A stretch of 64,000 nucleotides of DNA from Sphingobacterium paludis (GTDB taxonomy: Bacteria; Bacteroidota; Bacteroidia; Sphingobacteriales; Sphingobacteriaceae), in NCBI RefSeq assembly GCF_004364125.1, contig NZ_SNZV01000007.1, positions 124,001 through 188,000 of the forward strand, in the 5' to 3' direction. A model generated the notes under the pieces. It worked only from the letters and a program-made list of their open reading frames with translations. It was not told the DNA's origin and did no database searches. This document shows positions 24,678 through 33,947 of the stretch, in pieces. Position numbers and translations under genes: made by a program. Positions within the stretch are counted from its first letter, which is position 1. The number at the start of each line of letters is the position of its first letter.

Positions 24678-26747
24678 ATGACAAAAAAATTTAATCCTCG
24701 AGATATCAGCTGGTTAAGCTTTAATGGGCGCGTATTGCAAGAAGCCGCCGATGAAGATGTTCCACTCTCCGAACGCATTAAGTTTCTCGGCATTTTTTCC
24801 AATAATTTAGACGAATTTTTTCGGGTACGCGTTGCTGGGCTTAAAAGGGCGCTGGCATTCAATGAAAAAGAAGCCAAAGAGATCTTTTTTGAGCATCCGC
24901 AGACCATTTTAGAAGAACTGCACGATCTGGTCATTAAACAGCAACAAAAATTTGATCACACATGGCGAAAGATCCAAGTGGAGATGGCCAAACAAAAGGT
25001 TTTTATTAAAACGGATTTGGAACTGAACGAAGCACAGCAAGCGTTTGTCAGGAATTACTATGAAGAAGAGGTCGAATCGAATGTGATCCCGCTGCTGCTA
25101 GACGATGCAAGGTCGATGCCCTACCTTCGCGACAAGAGCCTATACCTCGGTATCGCCATGCGCAAGACAGACTGGGAGTATGAAACGCGCTTTGCAATCA
25201 TTGAAAATCCGACGCGTACAAATGGCCGTTTTCTTTTACTCCCTTCGCCAAAGGGCGAAAAACATGTGATGCTGCTCGAAGATGTGATCAAATTCAACTT
25301 GCCCTATATCTTTTCTTATTTCGGCTTCAACAGCTTCAGTGCCAATGCCTTTAAAATAACGAAAGATGCAGAGTTTGATATCGATAATGACATCAATACC
25401 ACCTTGGTAGAAAAAATAGAGAAGGGTATAAAAAACAGGCGTAAAGGGAAACCGACACGTTTTGTTTTCGACAAGGACATGGATCCGGCTTTAGTCGAGT
25501 TCTTGATAAAAAAATTAAATCTCTCCAAAAAGGACAGCATCATTCCCGGACAAAAGATCCACAACTTCAAGCATTTTATGGGCTTTCCGAAAATCTTCAA
25601 ATCGGAAAATCACCCCAAAGAACGCACCTCATTTGAGCATCCCGATTTAACAGGACGCCAGCGCGTCAGCGATGTGTTGGCAAAAAAAGATGTGCTTCTC
25701 TCCTTTCCTTACCACACCTTTATGCCGGTGATAGATCTCTTGCGGGAATCGGCTATGGATCCTGATGTAGGTTCTATACAGATCACGATCTACCGCATGG
25801 CGGAGAACTCGAAAATCGCCAACGCATTGGTTAATGCTGCGCGAAATGGCAAAGAAGTTACTGTTATGTTGGAACTGCGTGCGCGTTTCGATGAAGAGCA
25901 CAACCTCGAGTGGAAAGAGCGCTTTGAAATGGAAGGCATTAAAGTGCTACTGGGCATCCCCGACAAGAAGGTGCATGCCAAGCTGTGCATCATTAAAAAA
26001 CGTGTGCACAACAAAACGATCCAATATGGCTTTGTCAGCACCGGTAATATCAACGAAAAAACCGCTAAAATTTATGGAGACTATTGCTTGATGACGAGCA
26101 ACAGGGCTGTCATGGCAGATATCAACAAGATTTTCGCCGCCCTCAAGAAACCTAAAGTCGATATTTATCAAAGCTTAAAGCCTTGCAAAACACTGTTGGT
26201 GTGCCCCACAGATATGCGCAATGCTTTTATCGAGCATCTGGATAAAGAAATCGTGGAGGCCCGTAGCGGTCGAAAAGCCCATGTCATCATCAAGGTAAAT
26301 TCGCTAAGCGACAAAATACTGATAAAAAAACTATACGATGCTGCGGATGCGGGTGTCAAGATTGAGATGATCGTAAGAGGAATATACTGTGCGATAAACC
26401 AGAAAAAATTTAAAGAGCCACTACACGCGATCAGCATTATTGATGAATACCTGGAACATGCGCGCGTGATGTATTTCCATGCCGCCGGCAAAGAGGTTGT
26501 CTACATCTCCTCCGCCGACTGGATGACACGAAATCTTGACCACAGAATCGAGGCGGCCATACGGATCAATAACAAAAAAATAAAGAATGAGCTGATCGAT
26601 ATGCTAGCCATTCAATTGAAAGACAACGTCAAAGCCCGCATATTAAATAATGCACTCGACAATAGTTACGTCAGCAATAACAAAGCACCGCACCGCTCAC
26701 AGGTGGAGCTGCATCGCTATCTCAGTAAAAAAATGAAGCAAGATTAA
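24678..26747 (+). CDS. ppk1: Polyphosphate kinase PPK1
   Basis: I chose the ATG at 24678 (MTKKFNPRDISWLSFNGRVL, 689 residues), which begins at the conserved N-terminal domain; a GTG five codons upstream is possible. PPK1 reversibly moves the gamma-phosphate of ATP onto polyphosphate. The phospho-accepting histidine lies in KVHAKLCIIKK near residue 435. The second active-site region, with ARVMYFHAAGKEVVYISSADWMTRNLDHRIEA near 600-630, is intact. The gene is followed by a WYL regulator after 45 bases. Its AT-rich upstream region holds TATATTTA-type boxes. Confidence 0.95.
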   Translation: MTKKFNPRDISWLSFNGRVLQEAADEDVPLSERIKFLGIFSNNLDEFFRVRVAGLKRALAFNEKEAKEIFFEHPQTILEELHDLVIKQQQKFDHTWRKIQVEMAKQKVFIKTDLELNEAQQAFVRNYYEEEVESNVIPLLLDDARSMPYLRDKSLYLGIAMRKTDWEYETRFAIIENPTRTNGRFLLLPSPKGEKHVMLLEDVIKFNLPYIFSYFGFNSFSANAFKITKDAEFDIDNDINTTLVEKIEKGIKNRRKGKPTRFVFDKDMDPALVEFLIKKLNLSKKDSIIPGQKIHNFKHFMGFPKIFKSENHPKERTSFEHPDLTGRQRVSDVLAKKDVLLSFPYHTFMPVIDLLRESAMDPDVGSIQITIYRMAENSKIANALVNAARNGKEVTVMLELRARFDEEHNLEWKERFEMEGIKVLLGIPDKKVHAKLCIIKKRVHNKTIQYGFVSTGNINEKTAKIYGDYCLMTSNRAVMADINKIFAALKKPKVDIYQSLKPCKTLLVCPTDMRNAFIEHLDKEIVEARSGRKAHVIIKVNSLSDKILIKKLYDAADAGVKIEMIVRGIYCAINQKKFKEPLHAISIIDEYLEHARVMYFHAAGKEVVYISSADWMTRNLDHRIEAAIRINNKKIKNELIDMLAIQLKDNVKARILNNALDNSYVSNNKAPHRSQVELHRYLSKKMKQD

Positions 26748-26792
26748 TGCGTTGTTTACGTAGAAACAAGGCTAGATCCTTACCTTTATGCG

Positions 26793-27737
26793 ATGGAAAT
26801 TACCAAGCGCTTTCACCGTATTATAGCTATATATTTTCAATTGCAAGCCCGGTCTGTTCTTAAAGCGCAAGACTTGGCTGACCGATTTGATGTAAGCCTG
26901 CGCACCATCTATCGCGATATGCGTTCGTTGGAACAAGCGGGGATACCTATTTATGGCGAAGCCGGCACGGGCTATTCACTTAGTGAAGGGTATCGCCTAC
27001 CGCCTACAAGCTTTACGCAGGAAGAGATTATCAGCTTGGTTGCATCCGAAAAACTGATGAAAAAGTTTGTCGACCCACATATGTTTAGACATTTCAGCAC
27101 GGCGATCGGGAAAATTCGTTCTTACCTGCGCTACAGTGACAAATTAAACATGATGCTGCTGGAGGAAAACACATGGATGTCTTCGCCCGGTCTTACCTTT
27201 AACGAGCGCGTTCCAGATGCATTATCTGTTCTGTTCGAATCCATATCTATGCGCAAAACGATCGTTATGGAATACCGCGCCATTTACCGCGATCAAGCTA
27301 ACACCCGGAAAGTTGAGCCCGTCGGCATCTATCATGAGGGTAATTTTTGGTATTTTGTGGCCTATTGCCAGCTTCGCAAAGCATACCGTCAATTTCGGAT
27401 TGATCGCATACATAAAGTCAGCAGAACGGACGAGACATTCACACGTGAACATAAGCCGCTAAGCTACTACCTCGACAAAAAAGAAAGCCAGCCCGTATGG
27501 AGCATACGCCTACGCGTAGAGCTGGAGTATGCCAAATATTTGCAATGGGATCGATCCTATTATGGTTTCGAAAGCGAGCAAATTGAAAACGAAAGTGTAA
27601 TCATGACCTTTCAGAGCAGTAACCACGAACAAGAGTTTGCGCGCTGGTATTTACGTTTTGCAGACCATGCCGAAATTCTAGCGCCGGAATCGCTAAAGAC
27701 CTGCGTTCGTGGCATCGTAAAAAACATCAAGATCTAA
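26793..27737 (+). CDS. YafY-type transcriptional regulator (HTH + WYL)
   Basis: 314 residues. An N-terminal winged helix-turn-helix (about 6-60: LKAQDLADRFDVSLRTIYRDMRSLEQAGIPI) is followed by a linker and a WYL domain at about 140-220 (VEPVGIYHEGNFWYFVAYC, YRQFRIDRI), with a C-terminal WCX-like extension. WYL domains sense small ligands or nucleic acids. It starts 45 bases after ppk1. A GH43 gene follows after about 80 bases, so it may control either neighbour; no clear operator was seen. Confidence 0.9.
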   Translation: MEITKRFHRIIAIYFQLQARSVLKAQDLADRFDVSLRTIYRDMRSLEQAGIPIYGEAGTGYSLSEGYRLPPTSFTQEEIISLVASEKLMKKFVDPHMFRHFSTAIGKIRSYLRYSDKLNMMLLEENTWMSSPGLTFNERVPDALSVLFESISMRKTIVMEYRAIYRDQANTRKVEPVGIYHEGNFWYFVAYCQLRKAYRQFRIDRIHKVSRTDETFTREHKPLSYYLDKKESQPVWSIRLRVELEYAKYLQWDRSYYGFESEQIENESVIMTFQSSNHEQEFARWYLRFADHAEILAPESLKTCVRGIVKNIKI

Positions 27738-27817
27738 AGATCTCTGCCACATTTTTGAAACATCTTTCGTTTGCTAAAAGGATTTTTCTATATTTATCAC
27801 AGCCTAACGAAAAGAGC

Positions 27818-28777
27818 ATGATCAAAAAAACAATAACCCTAAGCTTGATGTCCCTGTTATTGGCATCCGCAAGTTTTGCACAGAAAAACCCGGTAATTCC
27901 TGGTTGGTATGCAGACCCTGAAGGAATAGTATACAACAACGAATACTGGATATTCCCCACTTACTCCGCACCCTACAAACAGCAAATATTCTTCGATGCA
28001 TTTTCATCGAAGGACTTGGTCAATTGGAAAAAGCACCCGCGCATTATAGATAATAAGGAAGTAAAGTGGGCTCACCAAGCGATGTGGGCGCCCAGTGTGA
28101 TAGAAAAAGATGGGAAGTACTATTTTTTCTTTGGTGCGAACGACGTGCACGAGGGCGAAATTGGGGGGATTGGGGTAGCTGTGGCCGATCAACCACAAGG
28201 TCCGTACAAAGACTTATTGGGTAAACCGCTCATCAATAAGATCGTTAACGGAGCGCAGCCCATTGACCAGTTCGTGTTTAAAGATAAGGACGGCCAATAC
28301 TATATGTTTTACGGTGGATGGAAGCATTGCAACGTCGTGAAATTGAGTGATGACTTCACAAAATTAGTACCGTTTGAAGATGGTAGCGTATATAAAGAAG
28401 TTACACCCGAGAACTACGTGGAGGGCCCATTTATGTTTATTCGCAATAACAAATATTACTTTATGTGGTCAGAAGGGGGTTGGACTGGCCCAGATTATAA
28501 GGTAGCATACGCCATCGCAGATAGTCCATTTGGTCCGTTTAAACGCGTGAATACGATATTGGAGCAGGATCCAAAAATTGCTACTGGCGCGGGACACCAC
28601 TCTGTAATCAAAGTACCTCATGAAGACAAATACTACATCGTTTATCACCGTCGTCCGTTAGGCAAAACGAGTGCACACGAGCGCGAAACCTGTATAGAAG
28701 AAATGACTTTTGACGAAAATGGCTTCATCAATCCAGTTAAAATGACGTTTGAAGGCGTAAAGCATGTCTTAAAATAA
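27818..28777 (+). CDS. Secreted glycoside hydrolase family 43 protein
   Basis: The start at 27818 gives a clean signal peptide (MIKKTITLSLMSLLLASASFA); a longer frame from 27755 is unlikely. The product has 319 residues, a five-bladed propeller of the GH43 type. Catalytic positions are visible: the base Asp in PGWYADPEG near 30, the pKa-modulating Asp in NGAQPIDQFVF near 147, and the acid Glu in YVEGPFMFI near 207. GH43 enzymes act on arabinans, xylans or galactans, and the sequence does not show which. It stands alone, outside the polysaccharide locus downstream. Confidence 0.9.
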   Translation: MIKKTITLSLMSLLLASASFAQKNPVIPGWYADPEGIVYNNEYWIFPTYSAPYKQQIFFDAFSSKDLVNWKKHPRIIDNKEVKWAHQAMWAPSVIEKDGKYYFFFGANDVHEGEIGGIGVAVADQPQGPYKDLLGKPLINKIVNGAQPIDQFVFKDKDGQYYMFYGGWKHCNVVKLSDDFTKLVPFEDGSVYKEVTPENYVEGPFMFIRNNKYYFMWSEGGWTGPDYKVAYAIADSPFGPFKRVNTILEQDPKIATGAGHHSVIKVPHEDKYYIVYHRRPLGKTSAHERETCIEEMTFDENGFINPVKMTFEGVKHVLK

Positions 28778-28786
28778 GGAGAAATT

Positions 28787-28826
28787 GCAGCCTCCTACAT
28801 TTGCCCATACAAACGTAGGAGACTGC
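28787..28826 (+). terminator. Long hairpin after the GH43 gene
   Basis: A 17-base stem with two mismatches (28787-28803 with 28810-28826) and a 6-base loop lies 10 bases after the stop. No T-run follows, so it may be a 3' mRNA stabiliser rather than a true terminator. The rest of 28830-29011 holds nothing recognisable. Confidence 0.5.
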
Positions 28827-29011
28827 TACTCATTTCCGAAATATTATCTTTCCATAGTCGTTCTCAGCGCGTTGAAACCTGTAAACACTTAAATTAAAGC
28901 GATCGCTACGAGTAAGACAGCCAGGATGAGCAATCGAGCAAGCTCGATCGGCATATGGCATTGATTTTTTATTTGATGCTTAGCGAACATGATCATGGTA
29001 TAGCAGGTCCA

Positions 29012-29485
29012 CTAACCTCTGTCCCAGAAGAAAGGCGGTTCAATACCCAGCGCTCGCAGATAGACAAAGCCTTGTGCCCGGTGATGTATTTCATTGTCTA
29101 CGAAATACAATATATTGCTATAGATCGGGAATTTATATTCACCAAAAAGATTGTAATCTTTATGGAAGTCGTCTTCTGGAATCTGATTAAATAGATCAAT
29201 AATTTTAGGCGTGTCTTCATCCCAGCGGGCTAACAATTCGGCTTTGTTATTTAGCGCGATATCATGATTGTAAGGTTCTTCCGTTTGCTGCACGATGCCA
29301 CGAAGACCCGGCTCAGCGATCGAAAGCAATTCCTTTATGAGGTCGGCGAAGGTGCGCATCCCTCCTATGCTGAATGAAAAAAGTTCGTTGTCCGGAAATT
29401 TCTCGATGGTGCGACGCGTAAGTGAACGATGGCCTAACCAATGCTCCAAAAATTCTGCTTTTGTTAAAATGACTGTAGTGCTCAT
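29012..29485 (-). CDS. DinB-family protein
   Basis: The start at 29485 (MSTTVILTKAEFLEHW, 157 residues) fits the family better than an AT-rich upstream extension. DinB-like proteins are four-helix bundles that bind a metal through three histidines. Candidates here are His15 in EHWLGHRS, His in EEPYNHDIA and the EIHHRAQGFVYLRALGIEPP segment near the end. The cellular role of most members, including this one, is unknown. It stands alone on the minus strand. Confidence 0.8.
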   Translation of the reverse strand: MSTTVILTKAEFLEHWLGHRSLTRRTIEKFPDNELFSFSIGGMRTFADLIKELLSIAEPGLRGIVQQTEEPYNHDIALNNKAELLARWDEDTPKIIDLFNQIPEDDFHKDYNLFGEYKFPIYSNILYFVDNEIHHRAQGFVYLRALGIEPPFFWDRG

Positions 29486-29626
29486 AAGAATTTGTATTAA
29501 GTTGTTAAAAAAGTACATTCTCCGCAGGGCTTCCTAACCCTGTTTCGTTATGATACTTCAAAATTACGAGCAAAAATGACAACAGCTTGTCAGCAGGGTT
29601 TTACTTTTTTTAAATAAACTTTTTCG

Positions 29627-30223
29627 TTACCAGGGCAGGTGCAAATTCGCTTTAAAAGTATGGCTGTTGCTATTGAAAAGAAGCGTTGGTCTATCGGCGT
29701 AGGAAGTAAACACCCGGCTTTTAAAATGGTCTATAAGCGGCATCCGTTCCTGCGATGTAATATGAGGATTAACATGGTTGATCACCTCGAGTTGCAATGC
29801 CGTAGCAAACGTCCTTACCTTAATCTTTAAGGGAAATTTCTCCATGGAGTTATAGCCCTCTTTCAGTGCATGTAGTACCAAGGGAAAAAGAAAAAATACA
29901 GGTATCTCTTTGTCCGCCTCCATTTTTACATCAAACTTGAGAAAGAGTTTATCCCCTAGAATGCGTTTATAAAATGTACTGTATTCTTGCAGTAACGCTA
30001 TTTCTTGAGATGCCGACCAATATTGATCTTCCTCGACAAGCGACACTCGCGCTAGATACTGTGCGAAATCCTGTTTTAATTGGGCATCATCCTGTTGGAA
30101 AATAGCGGAAGCCAAATGGCTATCTAATCGAGATTCATGGAAACACAGCTTTGCTTCCAGATCTATCCGAACCAAATCGACCTCAATCTTGCTGCCGAAA
30201 ATCTTATCTAAAAAGTTTCCCAT
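29627..30223 (-). CDS. LytS/YehU-like sensor kinase remnant or pseudokinase
   Basis: 198 residues without membrane segments. The layout copies the cytoplasmic part of LytS-type histidine kinases. FHESRLDSHLASAIF matches the position of the LKxQINPHFLFN phosphorylation box. EIALLQEYSTFYKRILGDKLFLKFDV matches the usual linker. IPVFFLFPLVLHALKEGYN matches the PPLLLQPLVENAIKHG N-box, without the catalytic Asn. No G-box glycines remain. The regular codon use argues for a functional gene rather than decay. It starts 5 bases after the DUF502 gene and is probably co-transcribed with it. Confidence 0.6.
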   Translation of the reverse strand: MGNFLDKIFGSKIEVDLVRIDLEAKLCFHESRLDSHLASAIFQQDDAQLKQDFAQYLARVSLVEEDQYWSASQEIALLQEYSTFYKRILGDKLFLKFDVKMEADKEIPVFFLFPLVLHALKEGYNSMEKFPLKIKVRTFATALQLEVINHVNPHITSQERMPLIDHFKSRVFTSYADRPTLLFNSNSHTFKANLHLPW

Positions 30224-30227
30224 AGCA

Positions 30228-30824
30228 CTATTCTATGCCGCTGACCCCGCCGGAGACCACAAGTTTCATCGCATCGGTAGCCGTCATATTCAGCTTTTGA
30301 ACCTGCGTAGATTTAACCACGACAACCTGCCCGGCTACAGAATATGAATAAGGGAAGTACACAATAACTTCGTCCGGCAAACCTATTTTACCCAAATCAC
30401 GCTGCGTTAGGAAGCCAATTTTTTTTAATCCGGTTTCGTTAACCAACACGAGGACCGGCTCGTTGAATTTTTTTGCATCGCCTACAAACGCCTCTGTAAA
30501 ATCTTTGATGGAGGAATAAAGCGTGTTGAACAATGGAATTTTGTTGATCGATCGTTTTAGCCAAGCACGAATAGGTTCGGTGACCAAGTTGGTGAAGATT
30601 AGCCCAACCAAAATAAGCATGCATAATACCGTCAGAATACCGATGCCCGGTATGTATAGCGGATGACCTTCTTCATCTTGCAAAAAATGAGAGGTCAAAT
30701 TCAACGCGTTATCCACGGCAGCAACGGCCCATATAATCAGAAAGACGGCGCCGGCCACAGGCACAACAACCAACGCGCCCTTTATCAAATAATACAATAG
30801 TTTCTGAGAAACTTTCTTTATCAT
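30228..30824 (-). CDS. DUF502 family membrane protein
   Basis: 198 residues with two membrane segments (about 10-35, GALVVVPVAGAVFLIIWAV, and 58-82, GIGILTVLCMLILVGLIFTNLV). A conserved soluble part follows: IPLFNTLYSSIKDFTEAF, LVLVNETGLKKIGFLTQRD, VIVYFPYSYSVAGQVVVV and MKLVVSGGVS. This is the pattern of the widespread DUF502 family, whose biochemical role is unknown. It lies just downstream of murF-alr (14 bases) and upstream of the LytS-like gene, all on the minus strand. Confidence 0.88.
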   Translation of the reverse strand: MIKKVSQKLLYYLIKGALVVVPVAGAVFLIIWAVAAVDNALNLTSHFLQDEEGHPLYIPGIGILTVLCMLILVGLIFTNLVTEPIRAWLKRSINKIPLFNTLYSSIKDFTEAFVGDAKKFNEPVLVLVNETGLKKIGFLTQRDLGKIGLPDEVIVYFPYSYSVAGQVVVVKSTQVQKLNMTATDAMKLVVSGGVSGIE

Positions 30825-30838
30825 AGCTAATCCTTTAA

Positions 30839-33268
30839 TTATCCGTAAAAATACACTCTTTTTACTCGTGATGAAATATTTACCAGCAACTCATACGGAA
30901 TGGTGTCAATAGCCGATGCCGCTTTCATCACATCCGGAAACACAACAACTTCATCGCCTTCGTTAGCGATGACATCTGTGACATCGAGCATACACATATC
31001 CATACAGATAGAACCCACGGTGTGGACGAGCTGCCCGTTGATGGACATCGTACCGACCCCCTGGCCAAACCTTCTGTTATATCCATCCGCGTAGCCAATC
31101 TTTACGGTGGCTATCCGGCTGTCTCGATGCAGCACACCTTTGCGGTCGTAGCCTACCGTTTCTCCCGCGGGTAGACGCTTCACCTGCGTGATCGTCGTCT
31201 TCAAAACACTCACCATTTCCAGATCCAGTGCATTGCTCATGTCTACACCATAGAGGCCAATCCCCAATCGAACCATGTCCATATAGGCTTCTGGCCAGCG
31301 TACAATCCCGGATGTATTGGCAATGTGCCGTAGCGGTTTAACGCCTAGCCGCTGCTCAAGGGTATCGGCACACTGATCAAAGACTGCAATCTGTTGTTGG
31401 GTAAAGGCATCATGCTGGCTATTGCCAGATGCCACCAAATGCGATAAAACACTGACCGGAACGATCTCTACCGAGTCGCGCAATATGCTGATAAGTTCCT
31501 CGATTTCTGAAGGCATAAAACCCAAGCGGTGCATGCCCGTGTCTATTTTTATGTGAACTGGATAGTTAGCCACCTTCCGCCGCTTCAGGAAATGTATAAA
31601 GGCTTGCAACACGCGAAAACTATAAAGCTCGGGCTCTAAACGATGCGCCAATAACGACTCAAAGATCTGCTCATCCGGACTTAATACCATGATAGGAAGC
31701 TCAATGCCGTGCTGACGTAGCTCAACCCCCTCGTCCGCAAAAGCGACCGTGAGGTAATCCACCTTATTATATTGTAATAGATTGGCGACTTCATAACTGC
31801 CGCTACCATAGGAAAACGCTTTGACCATCACCATTAACTTTACCTCTTGCGGCAGTTTTGCGCGATAAATCTGTAGGTTATGTTCGAGTGCATTGAGGTT
31901 GATTTCTAGAACAGTCTCGTGCGACTTCGCTACCAAATGCTTACTGACGTCTTCCAGGTGAAACACACGTCCTCCTTTTATTAGGATAGATTCGTCCTGA
32001 AAACGCATACTTTGCAGGGCCAGCAGCAAGGCTTCTGTAGAAGCAAAGAGCTCTACAGCACCCGACAACTGATCCAGTAGGAAGGATAAACCTGCGCCCA
32101 CCAAAATAACTCGGTCGAGTTGCTGCTTTTGTAAGAGCTGTACGAGCTTCTGCCGAAGCTTATCGTCCAAGCCTTCCATATCGGAAAGGATCAAGGTTTT
32201 TCTCCGATGTTGCTGCTGTTGGAAAAGAAAGTCTAAAGCGATCTGCAGAGATGCCAGATCGTTGGAATAGGTGTCATCGATGATAGAACATCCGTTTTTA
32301 CCCGTCTTCAATTGAAGGCGCATGTCCAATGGGCGCAGTTGGGCCAATTTGTGAGCGATAGCATCTAACGAATAGCCGAAAAAAAGCAACGCCGATAGGC
32401 AAATCAAAATGTTTTCAATAGATGCTTTGTCGCGAAACGGGATCGTAAATGTCGCAATTTCGTTTCGGTAAGCAATCTGCATCCTAGTATCCAACCGGCC
32501 ATGGTCTTCCAGGCGAAGAATCCTCACTTCATCGTGATCTTCCGAGCCAAAACTAAAATGTGCAACCATCTTCGGCAAAAATGCACCAATGTTATATCGG
32601 GAAGGAAAGATCACCTGCTTGGATCTCTTAAACAATAGCAACTTCTCCTCGAGCTTCTGTTGTTTTGAGGAAAAACCACTTGCATGGGCTGCGCCAATGT
32701 TCGTAAATATGCCTACATCCGGAATAATCATATTTTCCAGCAAAGACATTTCGCCAGGCAGGCTTATGCCTGCCTCAATTAATGCGATATCGTAATCGTT
32801 AGATAAGTTCCAAAGCGCTAAAGCCACGCCGAGTTGCGAATTATAGCTTTTCGGGCTTTGATACACACGCTTATCCTTTTGCAACAACTGTGTCAACCAT
32901 TCTTTAACCACCGTTTTTCCATTGCTACCCGTTATGCCTATAACAGGTTTGCGAAATTGCAAACGATGGAAACGAGCTAACTCTTGCATGGCGTGCAGCA
33001 CATCGTGCACCCAAATAAAATTTGCCTCTGGAAAACTACTTGTGTCGATCTGCTGCTGCGATACCACAAACGCACGGACTCCTTTCTGATAAGCATCCTG
33101 AAGAAACAGATGCCCATCCCGAACGTTTTTCAACGCAAAGAAAAGGCTATGTCCACCGTTGCGTATTTTACGCGTGTCATACGCCAGGTCGACAATTTCG
33201 AGTTGTGGATCTGCGATTTGTATGCGTTCGTGTCGAACAGCCGAATAGATTGTCGCTATTGTGTACAT
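30839..33268 (-). CDS. murF-alr: MurF-alanine racemase fusion
   Basis: About 809 residues from ATG 33268 (MYTIATIYSAV); an ATG five codons upstream is also possible. The first ~445 residues are a UDP-MurNAc-tripeptide:D-Ala-D-Ala ligase, with the ATP loop GITGSNGKTVVKEW near 105, SYNSQLGVALALWNL and a Mur ligase C-terminal domain. Residues ~450-809 are an alanine racemase, with the PLP lysine in VMVKAFSYGSGSYEVANLL, and RIDTG-like KIDTGMHRLGF, GIGLYGVD, VGYDRKGV (catalytic Tyr) and SICMDMCMLDVTD. The fusion joins D-alanine supply with its use in peptidoglycan and is typical of Bacteroidota. The ligase half lacks some strict motifs and may be mainly structural; this is inference. Confidence 0.92.
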   Translation of the reverse strand: MYTIATIYSAVRHERIQIADPQLEIVDLAYDTRKIRNGGHSLFFALKNVRDGHLFLQDAYQKGVRAFVVSQQQIDTSSFPEANFIWVHDVLHAMQELARFHRLQFRKPVIGITGSNGKTVVKEWLTQLLQKDKRVYQSPKSYNSQLGVALALWNLSNDYDIALIEAGISLPGEMSLLENMIIPDVGIFTNIGAAHASGFSSKQQKLEEKLLLFKRSKQVIFPSRYNIGAFLPKMVAHFSFGSEDHDEVRILRLEDHGRLDTRMQIAYRNEIATFTIPFRDKASIENILICLSALLFFGYSLDAIAHKLAQLRPLDMRLQLKTGKNGCSIIDDTYSNDLASLQIALDFLFQQQQHRRKTLILSDMEGLDDKLRQKLVQLLQKQQLDRVILVGAGLSFLLDQLSGAVELFASTEALLLALQSMRFQDESILIKGGRVFHLEDVSKHLVAKSHETVLEINLNALEHNLQIYRAKLPQEVKLMVMVKAFSYGSGSYEVANLLQYNKVDYLTVAFADEGVELRQHGIELPIMVLSPDEQIFESLLAHRLEPELYSFRVLQAFIHFLKRRKVANYPVHIKIDTGMHRLGFMPSEIEELISILRDSVEIVPVSVLSHLVASGNSQHDAFTQQQIAVFDQCADTLEQRLGVKPLRHIANTSGIVRWPEAYMDMVRLGIGLYGVDMSNALDLEMVSVLKTTITQVKRLPAGETVGYDRKGVLHRDSRIATVKIGYADGYNRRFGQGVGTMSINGQLVHTVGSICMDMCMLDVTDVIANEGDEVVVFPDVMKAASAIDTIPYELLVNISSRVKRVYFYG

Positions 33269-33336
33269 AAATAAATGATGCAAACAAATTTCATCAATAT
33301 TTTCAAGAAGTGCACCATTTTTTCAAGATTTGCAAG

Positions 33337-33819
33337 ATGGACGAATGGAACAAGGAAAAGAAGAAGTTTACACCACAGCAAGCGAGGCAAAAGGCCGAGG
33401 GCTACTGCGCCTACCAAGAACGTGCACAGCAGGAGGTTCGCGATAAATTGTATGAGTGGGGACTACACCAAACCGATGTCGAACACATCATTTCCACATT
33501 AATAGAAGAAAACTTTCTGAACGAAGAACGATTTGCAAAGGCGTATGCGTTGGGAAAATTTAGAATGAAGGGTTGGGGAAAAATCAAAATTAAGCAGCAT
33601 CTGAAAGGAAAACGCGTATCAGATCCGCTTATTCGCATCGCTTTACGAGAAATTGGGCCCGACGAATATGAGGAAAAGATCAAGGAAGCAATAGCGAAGC
33701 GAATAAAAACAGATATATCGAAGCTATCCTTCGCTGAAACTGTGAAATTAAAGACTTTTTTGCTATCAAAAGGGTTTGAAATCGATGTAATAAATAAAAT
33801 AATATCAACTTATGAATAG
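33337..33819 (+). CDS. recX: RecX-family regulator
   Basis: 160 residues from ATG (MDEWNKEKKKFTPQQAR); a GTG nine codons upstream is possible. Three RecX three-helix repeats are visible: QKAEGYCAYQERAQQEVRDKLYEWG; IISTLIEENFLNEERFAKAYALGKFRMKGWGKIKIKQHLKGK; and the end KLKTFLLSKGFEIDVINKII. RecX caps RecA filaments and limits recombination. It is divergent from murF-alr and has no recA neighbour here. Confidence 0.9.
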   Translation: MDEWNKEKKKFTPQQARQKAEGYCAYQERAQQEVRDKLYEWGLHQTDVEHIISTLIEENFLNEERFAKAYALGKFRMKGWGKIKIKQHLKGKRVSDPLIRIALREIGPDEYEEKIKEAIAKRIKTDISKLSFAETVKLKTFLLSKGFEIDVINKIISTYE

Positions 33820-33877
33820 ATAAATTACAAAAAGGACATAAAAAAGTATATTTTTTTGAATTTTTTCAAATAAAAAC

Positions 33878-33907
33878 TTGTTTTTATAAAAAATAGACCT
33901 ATTTTAG
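33878..33907 (+). promoter_or_regulatory. Promoter of the barrel protein gene
   Basis: TTG (33878-33880), 19 bases, then TATTTTAG (33900-33907), close to the Bacteroidota consensus. The ATG follows about 40 bases later. Confidence 0.6.
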
Positions 33908-33947
33908 CATCAATTAATCAAATGTCTATCTAACAACAAACGTTTTT

